15,446 nt of DNA, taken from contig CAYFUT010000063.1 in NCBI GenBank assembly GCA_964346395.1, positions 1 through 15,446 on the forward strand, written 5' to 3'. The stretch is from CAYFUT01 sp964346395. Lineage in GTDB: Bacteria; Bacillota; Halanaerobiia; Halobacteroidales; Halobacteroidaceae. The notes below the pieces were generated by a model. The model was not told the origin of the DNA. It searched no databases and saw only the letters and a program-made list of their open reading frames with translations. Below are positions 1 to 6,730 of this stretch, piece after piece (the stretch's first letter is position 1; every line of letters starts with the position of its first letter). A program made the translations under genes and the position numbers.

Positions 1-1
1 A

Positions 2-739
2 GAATATTTTTCCGATACAGTCTATAAAGCAGATTTGGCAGGAGAAGAAAGTTATCTTTGTTTTTTATTTGAACACAAAAGTTACAATTATGAGGAGATT
101 ACGCTTCAATTATTAAAGTATATATTGAGAGTATGGGAACTAAAAAAAGAGCAAGGGACAGAAGAACTGCCTTTAGTAATTCCGATGCTAATTTATCATG
201 GACGAACTAACTGGAATATAGGATTAAAACTGAGTGATATTGTGGCAGAAATCCCAGAGGAAGCAGAAAAATATTTGCCTGATTTTAAGTATCTTCTATT
301 TGATTTGTCTAGTTACAATAAAGAAGAAATTAAAGGTGCAGGACAGATGAGAGTCTTTGTGGATGTTTTAAGTGCAGTTTTTCAAGATAATTTTGAGGAG
401 AAATTACATGATGCAATCAAAGTATTAAAGAAATTAGAAGAACAGAATAAAGGAATAGGTTATTTCCAGACTGTAATTAGATATTTAACTGAAACAGATG
501 TAATTGATGTTGATATTAATGACGTAGAAAAAATAGCTAAACAAGTTTCAAAAGAAAAGGGGGAAGAAGTTATGAGTATTGCTGAAAAATTGAAAAAAGA
601 AGGAAAAAAAGAAAAAGAGGTAGAAATGGTTAAGAACATGTTAAGTTCAGATCTTAATTTGGATAAAATTTCTGAAATAAGTGGATTAGCTAAAGAAGAG
701 ATAAGGAAGATACAACAAAAAGAAGGAATGAAACACTAA
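2..739 (+). CDS. Rpn-family recombination-promoting nuclease/putative transposase (5'-truncated by window edge)
   Basis: The reading frame is open from base 2, so the gene begins outside the window; the TTG at 35 is an internal leucine codon, not a start. About 245 residues are visible. The motif FLFEHKS (Glu24 and Lys26 of the visible part) fits the ExK half of a PD-(D/E)XK nuclease core, and LPLVIPMLIYHG is typical of the Rpn/YhgA-like family (RpnA-E of E. coli). The C-terminus, with AEKLKKEGKKEKE followed by a short helix-turn-helix-like tail (LDKISEISGLAKEEI), is also usual for these proteins. Members are DNA endonucleases linked to RecA-independent recombination and are often present in several divergent copies per genome. 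The gene is followed by a hairpin terminator. The family call is secure; the biological role in this organism is not known. Confidence 0.85.
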   Translation, partial: EYFSDTVYKADLAGEESYLCFLFEHKSYNYEEITLQLLKYILRVWELKKEQGTEELPLVIPMLIYHGRTNWNIGLKLSDIVAEIPEEAEKYLPDFKYLLFDLSSYNKEEIKGAGQMRVFVDVLSAVFQDNFEEKLHDAIKVLKKLEEQNKGIGYFQTVIRYLTETDVIDVDINDVEKIAKQVSKEKGEEVMSIAEKLKKEGKKEKEVEMVKNMLSSDLNLDKISEISGLAKEEIRKIQQKEGMKH

Positions 740-774
740 GTAAATAGCCTAGATAAAATTCAAATTCACACTAC

Positions 775-806
775 GCCAACTTTCCTCAGTGGAGGTTGGC
801 TCTTTT
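775..806 (+). terminator. Rho-independent terminator of the Rpn-family gene
   Basis: GCCAAC at 775-780 pairs with GTTGGC at 795-800, with a further short CTC/GAG pairing inside, followed by TCTTTTT. It lies 36 bp after the stop codon. The intron-like fragment begins directly after the T tract. Confidence 0.75.
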
Positions 807-960
807 TGTGTGCTTCGTAAACTATAGAAATAGCAGATGTGAATTCTACCCTTACTGTTTTCGTCGTATCGGTGTGTGAAACCGACAAGATAGGGAAAAG
901 TAATCTAAAGCTACATTAGGGTTTAGATGGTACCATAGTAGTGATGAAGATTAGTAAAAG
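807..960 (+). mobile_element. Possible group II intron relic (5' and pre-ORF part only)
   Basis: Directly after the terminator T tract the sequence starts GTGTG (808-812), matching the GUGYG 5' end of group II introns. It contains small stems such as CGGT...ACCG (about 870-885) and CTAAA...TTTAG. It then contains CATAGTAGTGATGAAG (about 935-950), which reads IVVMK in one frame. From memory, that pentapeptide is often seen in spurious translations of the region just upstream of intron-encoded reverse transcriptase ORFs. No reverse transcriptase ORF and no domain V follows, and the segment is shorter than a full domain I, so it would be a deleted relic. It is recognised from memory of the family rather than by a model, so a structured leader of another kind remains possible. 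Confidence 0.35.
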
Positions 961-1083
961 CCTCTATTTTAATAAAAAGATAAAATTTTTATTTTCGACA
1001 GGAGTAGACTAGGTTATCGAGAACTAATAGATAGTATTTTGGAATAATACATCATTTAATTTAATAATGAGAAGGAGGACACT
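961..1083 (+). other. Gene-free remainder of the 740-1083 gap
   Basis: This AT-rich stretch holds an A/T palindrome around 976-995, a 23-codon open stretch without a start (976-1047, described in the findings) and the ribosome binding site AGAAGGAGGAC (1070-1080) of the next gene. I see no convincing promoter. Confidence 0.4.
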
Positions 1084-1986
1084 ATGTTGTTAGAAAGTTT
1101 TGCGCAGGCAATTTATTTTGCTCCCCGGGGCAAGAAAAGGCTGATGAGACTGGGGAATCAGCTTGCTCAGCGTTATTTAGACCCCGAGGATCTATTAATT
1201 GGTTTAATTGGTGATGCTGGAGCCGGTAAGTCGCTGTTAATTCGAGGTATGTTTCCCGGCTTAACGCTAACTAATGATGACAGCGGAATTAATATTCGGC
1301 CTCTGCCGGTGCTATCAGATGTAGAAGAAGAAGATTTTTCTAGTCACACTTATCATGTTGATGTTCGGTTTGAACAGGCTTTCCATCAACCCTGGGAATT
1401 GGCCTCAGCGGTGGAGGAAGCAGTTCAGAATGGTAAGCGGGTGGTAATTGAACATTATGAATTGATTGCTGATCAGATTGACTGGCGGGCAGATTTATTG
1501 ATTGGAGTAGGAGAAGAAGTATTAGTTACTAAGCCGAGTGTCTTCGGGCCAACTCCCGAGGAAATTAAGGAGATAGTCTTTAAATCAATCGTCAACCGCC
1601 GGATGGCTCATACCTGCGAAGATCTGACAATTCAGGTGTTAGAAGGAATGGGTATTGAACATGAGGAGCGCCACCACCATAGTGATATCAAAAGCGGCTT
1701 TGTACTCCAGTTTGAAGAAGAAATAGATATTGATGAAGGGAAAGTAGAAGCAGAAGTTAAGCAGTATATTGACCGAGATATACCGGTGGAACCGCATGAT
1801 GAAAACCAGATTAAGGTGGGAGAAACGGTGTATCCTTGTACTGGTCCCCGAATTCACGTTCGGAGCACCGGAGAAATTGAGGGGTTTAGGTTGAAAAAAT
1901 TAAGGTATGACTCTAAATCTGGGCTCTATTTGCTAGCTGGATTAGTAGGAGAAGAGCGGAGCCAGTTTGAATTAAGCCATACTTAA
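1084..1986 (+). CDS. P-loop protein with alanyl-tRNA synthetase second additional domain (SAD)-like module
   Basis: A 300-residue cytoplasmic protein with no membrane segment. The N-terminal part carries a Walker A loop, GDAGAGKS, at residues 43-50, so nucleotide binding is likely. The C-terminal part contains RRMAHTCEDL (from residue 172) and CTGPRIHVRSTGEI (from residue 252). The latter resembles the zinc-binding CGGTHxxxTGEI segment of the AlaRS/ThrRS editing (SAD) domain, with C252 and H258 as candidate ligands. Proteins of this architecture are annotated in Clostridia as 'alanine-tRNA synthetase second additional domain-containing protein' and have no firm function that I know of. A tRNA-related or aminoacyl-ester-related role is inference. 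The ATG at 1084 is chosen because AGAAGGAGG ends 5 bases upstream. The gene stands alone, with a terminator after it. Confidence 0.75.
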   Translation: MLLESFAQAIYFAPRGKKRLMRLGNQLAQRYLDPEDLLIGLIGDAGAGKSLLIRGMFPGLTLTNDDSGINIRPLPVLSDVEEEDFSSHTYHVDVRFEQAFHQPWELASAVEEAVQNGKRVVIEHYELIADQIDWRADLLIGVGEEVLVTKPSVFGPTPEEIKEIVFKSIVNRRMAHTCEDLTIQVLEGMGIEHEERHHHSDIKSGFVLQFEEEIDIDEGKVEAEVKQYIDRDIPVEPHDENQIKVGETVYPCTGPRIHVRSTGEIEGFRLKKLRYDSKSGLYLLAGLVGEERSQFELSHT

Positions 1987-2043
1987 AGTCAATTGAAAAG
2001 AGAAAGTGAAAATTGATATACTGATAATTTCAGCTTCAACTAA

Positions 2044-2074
2044 AGTTGCCAGCCGGCAGCTTTTTTCTTTTTTT
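2044..2074 (+). terminator. Rho-independent terminator after the P-loop/SAD gene
   Basis: A 7-bp stem (AGTTGCC at 2044-2050 with GGCAGCT at 2055-2061) around an AGCC loop, followed by a T-rich tract of about 14 bases interrupted by one C. Confidence 0.88.
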
Positions 2075-2100
2075 GATTTATGAAAAACATATGTTATAAT
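2073..2100 (+). promoter_or_regulatory. Sigma-A-type promoter of the CPBP gene
   Basis: TTGATT (2073-2078), a 16-base spacer, and TATAAT (2095-2100), with the extended -10 TG at 2092-2093. It starts inside the tail of the preceding terminator and lies about 75 bp before the CPBP start codon. Confidence 0.65.
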
Positions 2101-2175
2101 AAACTTAAATCCATTTTTTAGAATTGATTACATATATTTAATAAAAAAACTAGAGCAGAAGGAGGCGAAAAAATT

Positions 2176-3021
2176 ATGGATAAGTTAAAGGAAATATCAG
2201 AAACTTGGCCGTTAGCAGTAGGAATAGGAATTCTATTTTTAGCGTTCTTAGGCCGCATTAATGATATTTTTGTTTTACACCTTGATGAGTTATGGGGGGA
2301 ACTTTTATTATCTAAAAGTTTTGGTTTAGGATTAGTGATTGTTTATGTGGTAATAGTAAAGGATAGCTTGCGGGAAATAGGTTTTCATACTGACGAGTGG
2401 GCTCTAAATTTATTATTAGGGATGACCTTGTTTGTAGGGGTTTATTTTTTTGCTTATGGATTGGAATATATGTTACTTACTTTGCTTGCTAAGGAACCGA
2501 ACTTAATAATTAAAGTGATTACTTCTAAACCCGGGGTAGGATTTTGGTTTATAATCTGGATAATTCTTGGGAATTTAATTACTGCCGGGGTGGAAGAAAG
2601 TCTGTTTAGAGGGCTGTTAACTTCTAAATTGCGGACTAGTTTTTCTTTCTGGACAGCAAATTTTTTTCAAGCTTTATTATTTGGATTGTGGCATTTAGTA
2701 TGGCCGATAAAACGGCTGATGGGAGGACAAGTAGGCGGGCAGACGGCGGCATTTACCGGCAGTATGTTATTATTGGTAGCGGTGGTTAATGGTTTTGTGT
2801 GGGGTTATATGTATCTGAAAACAAATAGCTTATGGGCTTGTTGGATGGCAAATGTGGCAGCTAGTACTATATTAAATTTAGTCCATATCGAATCACAATT
2901 TGGGTTAGATGGTTTACAGGCTGTACGGGGCACCGGGATTATGCTGGGGGCTATTGTTAGTATGTTAGCTATCAAATATATAGCAGAAGAATTCAAATTA
3001 GAAGAAGCTGCTGCCTGGTAA
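2176..3021 (+). CDS. CPBP-family (CAAX protease/ABI-like) intramembrane protein
   Basis: A 281-residue polytopic membrane protein with about seven or eight hydrophobic segments (near residues 14-28, 48-62, 79-105, 121-137, 158-172, 196-214, 217-236 and 252-268). The family signature EExxxR is present as EESLFR (E140, E141, R145). The second motif FxxxH is present as FGLWH (H173). Characterised relatives are Rce1-type glutamate intramembrane proteases that cut membrane-embedded peptides; bacterial copies often act in bacteriocin immunity or maturation. The third motif, normally SLWA....H...N, reads SLWACWMANVAAS here, with Asn226 where His is expected and Ser230 where Asn is expected. Activity may therefore be altered or lost. 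GGAGGCGAAAAAATT precedes the ATG. It has its own promoter and no neighbour that reveals a substrate. Confidence 0.85.
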   Translation: MDKLKEISETWPLAVGIGILFLAFLGRINDIFVLHLDELWGELLLSKSFGLGLVIVYVVIVKDSLREIGFHTDEWALNLLLGMTLFVGVYFFAYGLEYMLLTLLAKEPNLIIKVITSKPGVGFWFIIWIILGNLITAGVEESLFRGLLTSKLRTSFSFWTANFFQALLFGLWHLVWPIKRLMGGQVGGQTAAFTGSMLLLVAVVNGFVWGYMYLKTNSLWACWMANVAASTILNLVHIESQFGLDGLQAVRGTGIMLGAIVSMLAIKYIAEEFKLEEAAAW

Positions 3022-3229
3022 GCAAGAATAATTTTTCCAGAGAGGAAAGGAATTAAGTGTAGGTAGGCAGAAATGTTATATTTAAAGGAGATATTATGAA
3101 TTATTTAGGTTTGAGTGCTGAATATTAATTAGTGAACGAGATGGGGGGAACCAACTTTTAGCTGTCCGGTTGCTATATGATATCTTATAGGAAATAAAAT
3201 TGTGTGAAAATTAATACTTTTAACCTATA
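3022..3229 (+). other. Gap between the CPBP gene and the argG promoter, with a possible 10-codon ORF
   Basis: No terminator is seen after the CPBP gene. A strong ribosome binding site, AAAGGAG (3084-3090), lies 5 bases before an ATG (3096) that opens only 10 codons (MNYLGLSAEY, stop 3126-3128). In a shifted frame the sequence continues as about 20 protein-like codons to 3193, which would fit a small decayed gene. A leader peptide is less likely because the argG promoter lies downstream of it. Confidence 0.3.
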
Positions 3230-3247
3230 CTTGTATTTTTATTCATT
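3230..3247 (+). promoter_or_regulatory. ARG box (ArgR/AhrC operator) over the argG promoter
   Basis: The 18-mer CTTGTATTTTTATTCATT matches the reverse complement of the Bacillus ARG box consensus as I remember it (CTTGAATTTTTATTCATG) at 16 of 18 positions. It covers the -35 element and part of the spacer, so ArgR bound with arginine would block RNA polymerase. No ArgR gene is in the window. The consensus is from memory; the overlap with the promoter is directly visible. Confidence 0.7.
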
Positions 3248-3259
3248 TATGTGTATAAT
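3231..3259 (+). promoter_or_regulatory. argG promoter
   Basis: TTGTAT (3231-3236), a 17-base spacer and a perfect TATAAT (3254-3259), about 63 bp upstream of the argG start. Its -35 element lies inside the ARG box. Confidence 0.75.
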
Positions 3260-3321
3260 CATACTAGAAAAGTAGATGATAAAAATAATTCGCTGATAAA
3301 TTTTTAAGGAGGAATAGTGTA

Positions 3322-4527
3322 ATGAACAAAGATATTAACAAGGTGGTAATGGCTTATTCAGGAGGACTTGATACTTCCGTAGCTATCAAATGGCTGCAGG
3401 ATAAGTATGATGTAGAGGTAGTAACTTATTCAGCTGATGTCGGACAGAATGAACCGCTGGAACCAGTAAAAGAGAAAGCACTAGAAACAGGAGCAGTTGC
3501 TGCTTATGTAGATGATTTGAAAGAAGAATTTTTAACTCAGTATGCTTTTAAGGGGCTGCAGGCAGGAGCAGTTTATGAGGATAAATATCCGCTGACTACG
3601 GCTTATTCCCGGCCGCTAATTGCCCAAAAGATGATTGAAGTGGCTAAGAAGGAGGGGGCAGATGCTGTAGCTCACGGCTGTACCGGCAAGGGAAATGACC
3701 AGGTGCGCTTTGATGTTTCTTTTCAAGCTCTAAGTCCCGGGATAGAAATTGTAGCTCCCCTGCGGGAATGGGAGTTTGAATCGCGGGAAGAGCAGATTGA
3801 GTATGCAGAAGAGCAGGGTATTCCGGTAGGAGCCACTAAAGAAAGTCCCTACAGTATAGACCGCAACATGTTAGGCGTTAGTATTGAGTGTGGAGTATTG
3901 GAAGATCCGGCAGTAGAGCCGCCGGAAGAAGTTTATCAAATTACTACTAAGCCGGAAGAAGCCCCTGAGGAGCCGGAGTATGTAGAAATTGGTTTTGAAC
4001 AGGGAACTCCGGTTGCTTTGAATGGAGAACAGTTAGATCCGGTTACTTTGGTAGAAGAACTAAAAGAAATAGCAGCTAACCACGGAGTAGGTAGGATTGA
4101 TATGGTAGAGAACCGCTTAGTGGGCATTAAATCGCGGGAGATTTATGAGGCACCGGCGTATACTGTTCTTATGACAGCTCATAGTCAGTTAGAAGATCTG
4201 GTATTAGATAGAGAAACAGCCCATTATAAACAGTCAGTAGCCGATAAATATTCAGAACTTGTTTATTACGGTCAGTGGTTTTCACCGCTTAAAGAGGCAT
4301 TAGATTCTTTTGTTGAGTCCACTCAAAAGTATGTAACCGGAACGGTCAAGGTTAAATTATATAAAGGCAGCTGTACGGTAGTAGGCCGCGAATCAGACGA
4401 ATCCTTATACCAGGAAAATCTAGCTACGTATGATAAAGCAGATACTTTTGATCATGAGGCAGCGGAAGGATTTATTGAATTATTTGGGCTGCCGTTAAAA
4501 GTAAATGGAAAAGTAAGGAATCAATAA
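3322..4527 (+). CDS. argG: Argininosuccinate synthase
   Basis: This enzyme joins citrulline and aspartate using ATP to give argininosuccinate, AMP and pyrophosphate, the penultimate step of arginine synthesis in the cytoplasm. The protein has 401 residues, the usual length. The ATP-binding PP-loop AYSGGLDTS is at residues 11-19, AHGCTGKGNDQVRF at 117-130 contacts ATP and substrates, and later GIKSREIYEAP is the usual C-terminal-domain motif. AAGGAGGAAT precedes the ATG. The family's usual RNLWGRSIE appears here as RNMLGVSIE, a mild departure. No terminator follows; the next gene starts 21 bp downstream, so the two are co-transcribed. The ArgR box upstream implies arginine repression. Confidence 0.97.
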   Translation: MNKDINKVVMAYSGGLDTSVAIKWLQDKYDVEVVTYSADVGQNEPLEPVKEKALETGAVAAYVDDLKEEFLTQYAFKGLQAGAVYEDKYPLTTAYSRPLIAQKMIEVAKKEGADAVAHGCTGKGNDQVRFDVSFQALSPGIEIVAPLREWEFESREEQIEYAEEQGIPVGATKESPYSIDRNMLGVSIECGVLEDPAVEPPEEVYQITTKPEEAPEEPEYVEIGFEQGTPVALNGEQLDPVTLVEELKEIAANHGVGRIDMVENRLVGIKSREIYEAPAYTVLMTAHSQLEDLVLDRETAHYKQSVADKYSELVYYGQWFSPLKEALDSFVESTQKYVTGTVKVKLYKGSCTVVGRESDESLYQENLATYDKADTFDHEAAEGFIELFGLPLKVNGKVRNQ

Positions 4528-4548
4528 GTGACTAGGCGGAGAGAGAAG

Positions 4549-5046
4549 ATGAAAATTAAAACAGCAGAACTTACAGATAGTAAGGTAGTATATGAAATTA
4601 CCAAGCAGGCTTTCCAGGATTATCTGGATCCTGCTTTTTCCTCTTATGTAGCTGCTTTGCAAGAGACTGAAGCAGAGGTGAAAGAAGATATTCAAGAGAA
4701 AGAAGTTTTGCTAGCTTATATTGACGGCCAGCCGGTGGGCTCTGTGCGCTTTTATCCGCTTGAAAACGGAGATTATCACCTCAGCCGATTAGGAGTAGTA
4801 GCTGACCATCAGGGCCAACAAATAGGTTATAAACTGATTGAAGAAGTTGAGCGGCGGGTGAAAAAAAGAGGTGGAGAGCGAATTATTCTTTATTCTGCCT
4901 ATCAGCGGCAGGAACTGCTGGATTTTTACCAGCGGTATGGCTATGAAATTAAGACAGTGACAGATGATGATGACTATCGGCGGGCGAAACTGGTTAAACA
5001 ATTGACAGTTGACAGTGGATATGGTTTCTATGGTTATCACAGCTAG
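4549..5046 (+). CDS. GNAT-family N-acetyltransferase in the arginine cluster
   Basis: A 165-residue acetyl-CoA-dependent acyltransferase. Motif A is visible as RLGVVADHQGQQIGYKLI, whose QGQQIG (residues 88-93) binds the pyrophosphate of acetyl-CoA, and the C-terminal FYQRYGYE is typical. The start is the ATG at 4549, which has GGCGGAGAG just upstream; the in-frame GTG at 4528 touches the argG stop and has no ribosome binding site of its own. It sits between argG and argH, so a short N-acetylglutamate synthase (ArgA-like) role is attractive but unproven; small GNATs have many substrates. The last 14 or so residues (after KQL) are encoded by the palindromic repeat element at 4998-5158, so the C-terminal tail has probably been replaced. 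Confidence 0.8.
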   Translation: MKIKTAELTDSKVVYEITKQAFQDYLDPAFSSYVAALQETEAEVKEDIQEKEVLLAYIDGQPVGSVRFYPLENGDYHLSRLGVVADHQGQQIGYKLIEEVERRVKKRGGERIILYSAYQRQELLDFYQRYGYEIKTVTDDDDYRRAKLVKQLTVDSGYGFYGYHS

Positions 5047-5158
5047 GCTTTGCCTAGATGGGACAATTAACAATTAAACTCCATCTAAATCTGTGATTTG
5101 GGTAGAGAGGTTCAAGGTGTATAATTGTCAATTGTACATTGTAAATTATAAATTAATA
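4998..5158. repeat. Palindromic, heptad-repeat element between the acetyltransferase gene and argH
   Basis: Two arms of 45 bases (4998-5042 and 5091-5135) are imperfect inverted copies of equal length. Their outer 10 bases, ACAATTGACA and TGTCAATTGT, are perfect, as are the inner ATCACAG (5036-5042) and CTGTGAT (5091-5097). The centre holds a hairpin, CTAGGC-TTT-GCCTAG (5043-5057), and a second inverted pair, TAGATGG (5055-5061) with CCATCTA (5081-5087). Seven-base units recur: ACAATTA twice at 5063-5076, and ATTGTCA, ATTGTAC, ATTGTAA, ATTATAA, ATTAATA in perfect register at 5124-5158. There is no coding capacity for a transposase, so it resembles a MITE or intergenic palindromic repeat. It overlaps the 3' end of the acetyltransferase gene. 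Confidence 0.65.
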
Positions 5159-5173
5159 AGGGGCGGGGTTAAA

Positions 5174-6556
5174 ATGAAATTATGGTCGGGGCGGTTTGAA
5201 CAAAGTACTGATCAGCTAGTAGAGGAGTTTAATGCTTCCCTTGGATTTGATTATAGATTGTATCAATATGATATTCAGGGGAGTATTGCTCATGCTAAAA
5301 TGTTGGCGGAATGTGATATTATTTCTGAAGCAGAAAAAGACAAAATAGTTGCCGGTCTGCAGGAAATTCTAGTCGAAATAGAGGCGGGCGAATTTGAATT
5401 TAAACAGGAACTAGAAGATATTCACATGAATATTGAACATAATTTGACAGAGAAAATCGGTTCTGTAGGAGGTAAGTTGCATACTGCCCGGAGTCGAAAT
5501 GATCAAGTGGCGCTTGATGTCCGGCTGTATGTAAAAGACCAGATTGAACAGCTAACGGATCTAATTACTCAGCTGGAGGCTGTTTTACTTGAGTTGGCCG
5601 AAGAGAATATTGACTTTATTATGCCGGGCTATACTCACTTACAGCGGGCTCAGCCGATCCGCTTAAGTCATCATCTATTGGCTTACCAGCAGAAATTAAG
5701 CCGCGATAAAGAGAGATTGAAGGACTGCTATCAGCGGGTAGATGTTCTGCCGTTAGGTTCCGGAGCATTGGCCGGGACTAAATTTAATATTGATCGGGAA
5801 TTTGTAGCCGAAGAGCTGGGTTTTTCTCAAGTTAGTTATAATAGTTTAGATGGAGTTAGTGATCGGGATTTTGTAATTGAATTTTTAGCTGCGGCTTCTA
5901 CTATCATGATGCATTTAAGTCGGTTAAGTGAAGAATTAATTTTGTGGGCGACGAAAGAATTTGATTTTATTGAGATTGCTGATGCCTTCTGTACCGGCAG
6001 TAGTATTATGCCGCAGAAAAAGAATCCGGATATTCCTGAATTAGTCCGGGGGAAAACCGGTCGAGTTTACGGCCATTTAATTCAGATGTTAACTACTATG
6101 AAAGGACTACCGCTTGCGTATAATAAAGATATGCAGGAAGATAAAGAAGGTTTATTTGATACTGTAGATACGCTGCAGATGAGTTTAGAGGTAATGAGTC
6201 GAATGCTGAAGAATACTGAATTTAAAGAAGAAAAATTAAAGGAAGCAACCGAAAAGGGATTTGTAAATGCAACTGATGTAGCTGATTATTTGGTGGAGCA
6301 AGATATTCCGTTTCGCGAAGCGCATGAGATAGTAGGAGAATTAGTTTTTTATTGTTTAGAAGAAGATAAGAAATTGGCGGAGTTAACTCTCGAAGAATGG
6401 CAGGAGTTCTCCCCAGTTTTTACTAAAGATATTTATGAAGTGATTGATATAGAAAATTGTGTTGATGCTCGTAGTATAATTGGAGGTCCAGCTCGGGACA
6501 AAGTTTTAGAAGTGATTGAGCGAGAAAAAGAGACAATTAATAAATTTTGGCTTTAG
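5174..6556 (+). CDS. argH: Argininosuccinate lyase
   Basis: This enzyme splits argininosuccinate to arginine and fumarate, the last step of arginine synthesis. The protein starting MKLWSGRF has 460 residues, the normal family length. The fumarase/aspartase superfamily signature GSSIMPQKKNP is at residues 275-285, with S277 as the expected catalytic serine. HTARSRNDQ and the GYTHLQRAQP stretch are the other conserved blocks. An in-frame ATG further upstream (5093) would add 27 residues encoded by the repeat element (for example YNCQLYIVNYKL), which no homolog should have, so it is rejected. The ribosome binding site is a G-rich AAGGGGCGGGG. A TATAAT at 5120-5125 inside the repeat could give a local promoter, but its -35 is poor. 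A terminator follows. Confidence 0.97.
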   Translation: MKLWSGRFEQSTDQLVEEFNASLGFDYRLYQYDIQGSIAHAKMLAECDIISEAEKDKIVAGLQEILVEIEAGEFEFKQELEDIHMNIEHNLTEKIGSVGGKLHTARSRNDQVALDVRLYVKDQIEQLTDLITQLEAVLLELAEENIDFIMPGYTHLQRAQPIRLSHHLLAYQQKLSRDKERLKDCYQRVDVLPLGSGALAGTKFNIDREFVAEELGFSQVSYNSLDGVSDRDFVIEFLAAASTIMMHLSRLSEELILWATKEFDFIEIADAFCTGSSIMPQKKNPDIPELVRGKTGRVYGHLIQMLTTMKGLPLAYNKDMQEDKEGLFDTVDTLQMSLEVMSRMLKNTEFKEEKLKEATEKGFVNATDVADYLVEQDIPFREAHEIVGELVFYCLEEDKKLAELTLEEWQEFSPVFTKDIYEVIDIENCVDARSIIGGPARDKVLEVIEREKETINKFWL

Positions 6557-6605
6557 ACCAAGCCGCTGTTGAGCAGTTTTTTAATAGTTTATAATCTCAA
6601 TCTGG

Positions 6606-6632
6606 GCAGCTGAGAGGCTGCTTTTTTATTTT
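6606..6632 (+). terminator. Rho-independent terminator after argH
   Basis: GCAGC (6606-6610) pairs with GCTGC (6617-6621) around a 6-base loop, followed by TTTTTTATTTT. It closes the arginine cluster. Confidence 0.8.
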
Positions 6633-6641
6633 GGATTGGAT

Positions 6642-6670
6642 TTGGATAATCAGGAATTTTGTTATATAAT
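6642..6670 (+). promoter_or_regulatory. Promoter of the DUF2103 gene
   Basis: TTGGAT (6642-6647), a 17-base spacer and a perfect TATAAT (6665-6670), 60 bp upstream of the ATG at 6731. Confidence 0.65.
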
Positions 6671-6730
6671 GATAATAGAGTATAAGCTAGTAAATGCAGC
6701 AGTTAGGTAGGGAGAGAAAGGAGGATTAGG

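Noticed and set aside
807..960. Known riboswitch or T-box in front of the P-loop/SAD gene
   Set aside because: I see no T-box sequence, and no purine, SAM, TPP, cobalamin or c-di-GMP riboswitch consensus; the intron-like reading fits better.
1639..1857. Minus-strand open frame within the P-loop/SAD gene
   Set aside because: It lies fully inside a well-supported gene and reads as Phe/Ile-rich noise.
4789..5073. Minus-strand open frame opposite the acetyltransferase gene
   Set aside because: It is a shadow of the coding strand with no ribosome binding site or protein-like composition; the same applies to the other minus-strand frames opposite argG, rimO, the LysM gene and the FtsH-like gene.
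5063..5158. Possible CRISPR-like or direct repeat array
   Set aside because: The 7-base units are contiguous, without spacers, and belong to a palindromic element.
5093..5173. N-terminal extension of argH from an earlier in-frame ATG
   Set aside because: It is encoded by the heptad repeat, has no homolog-like sequence, and the ATG at 5174 gives the normal argH N-terminus MKLWSGRF.
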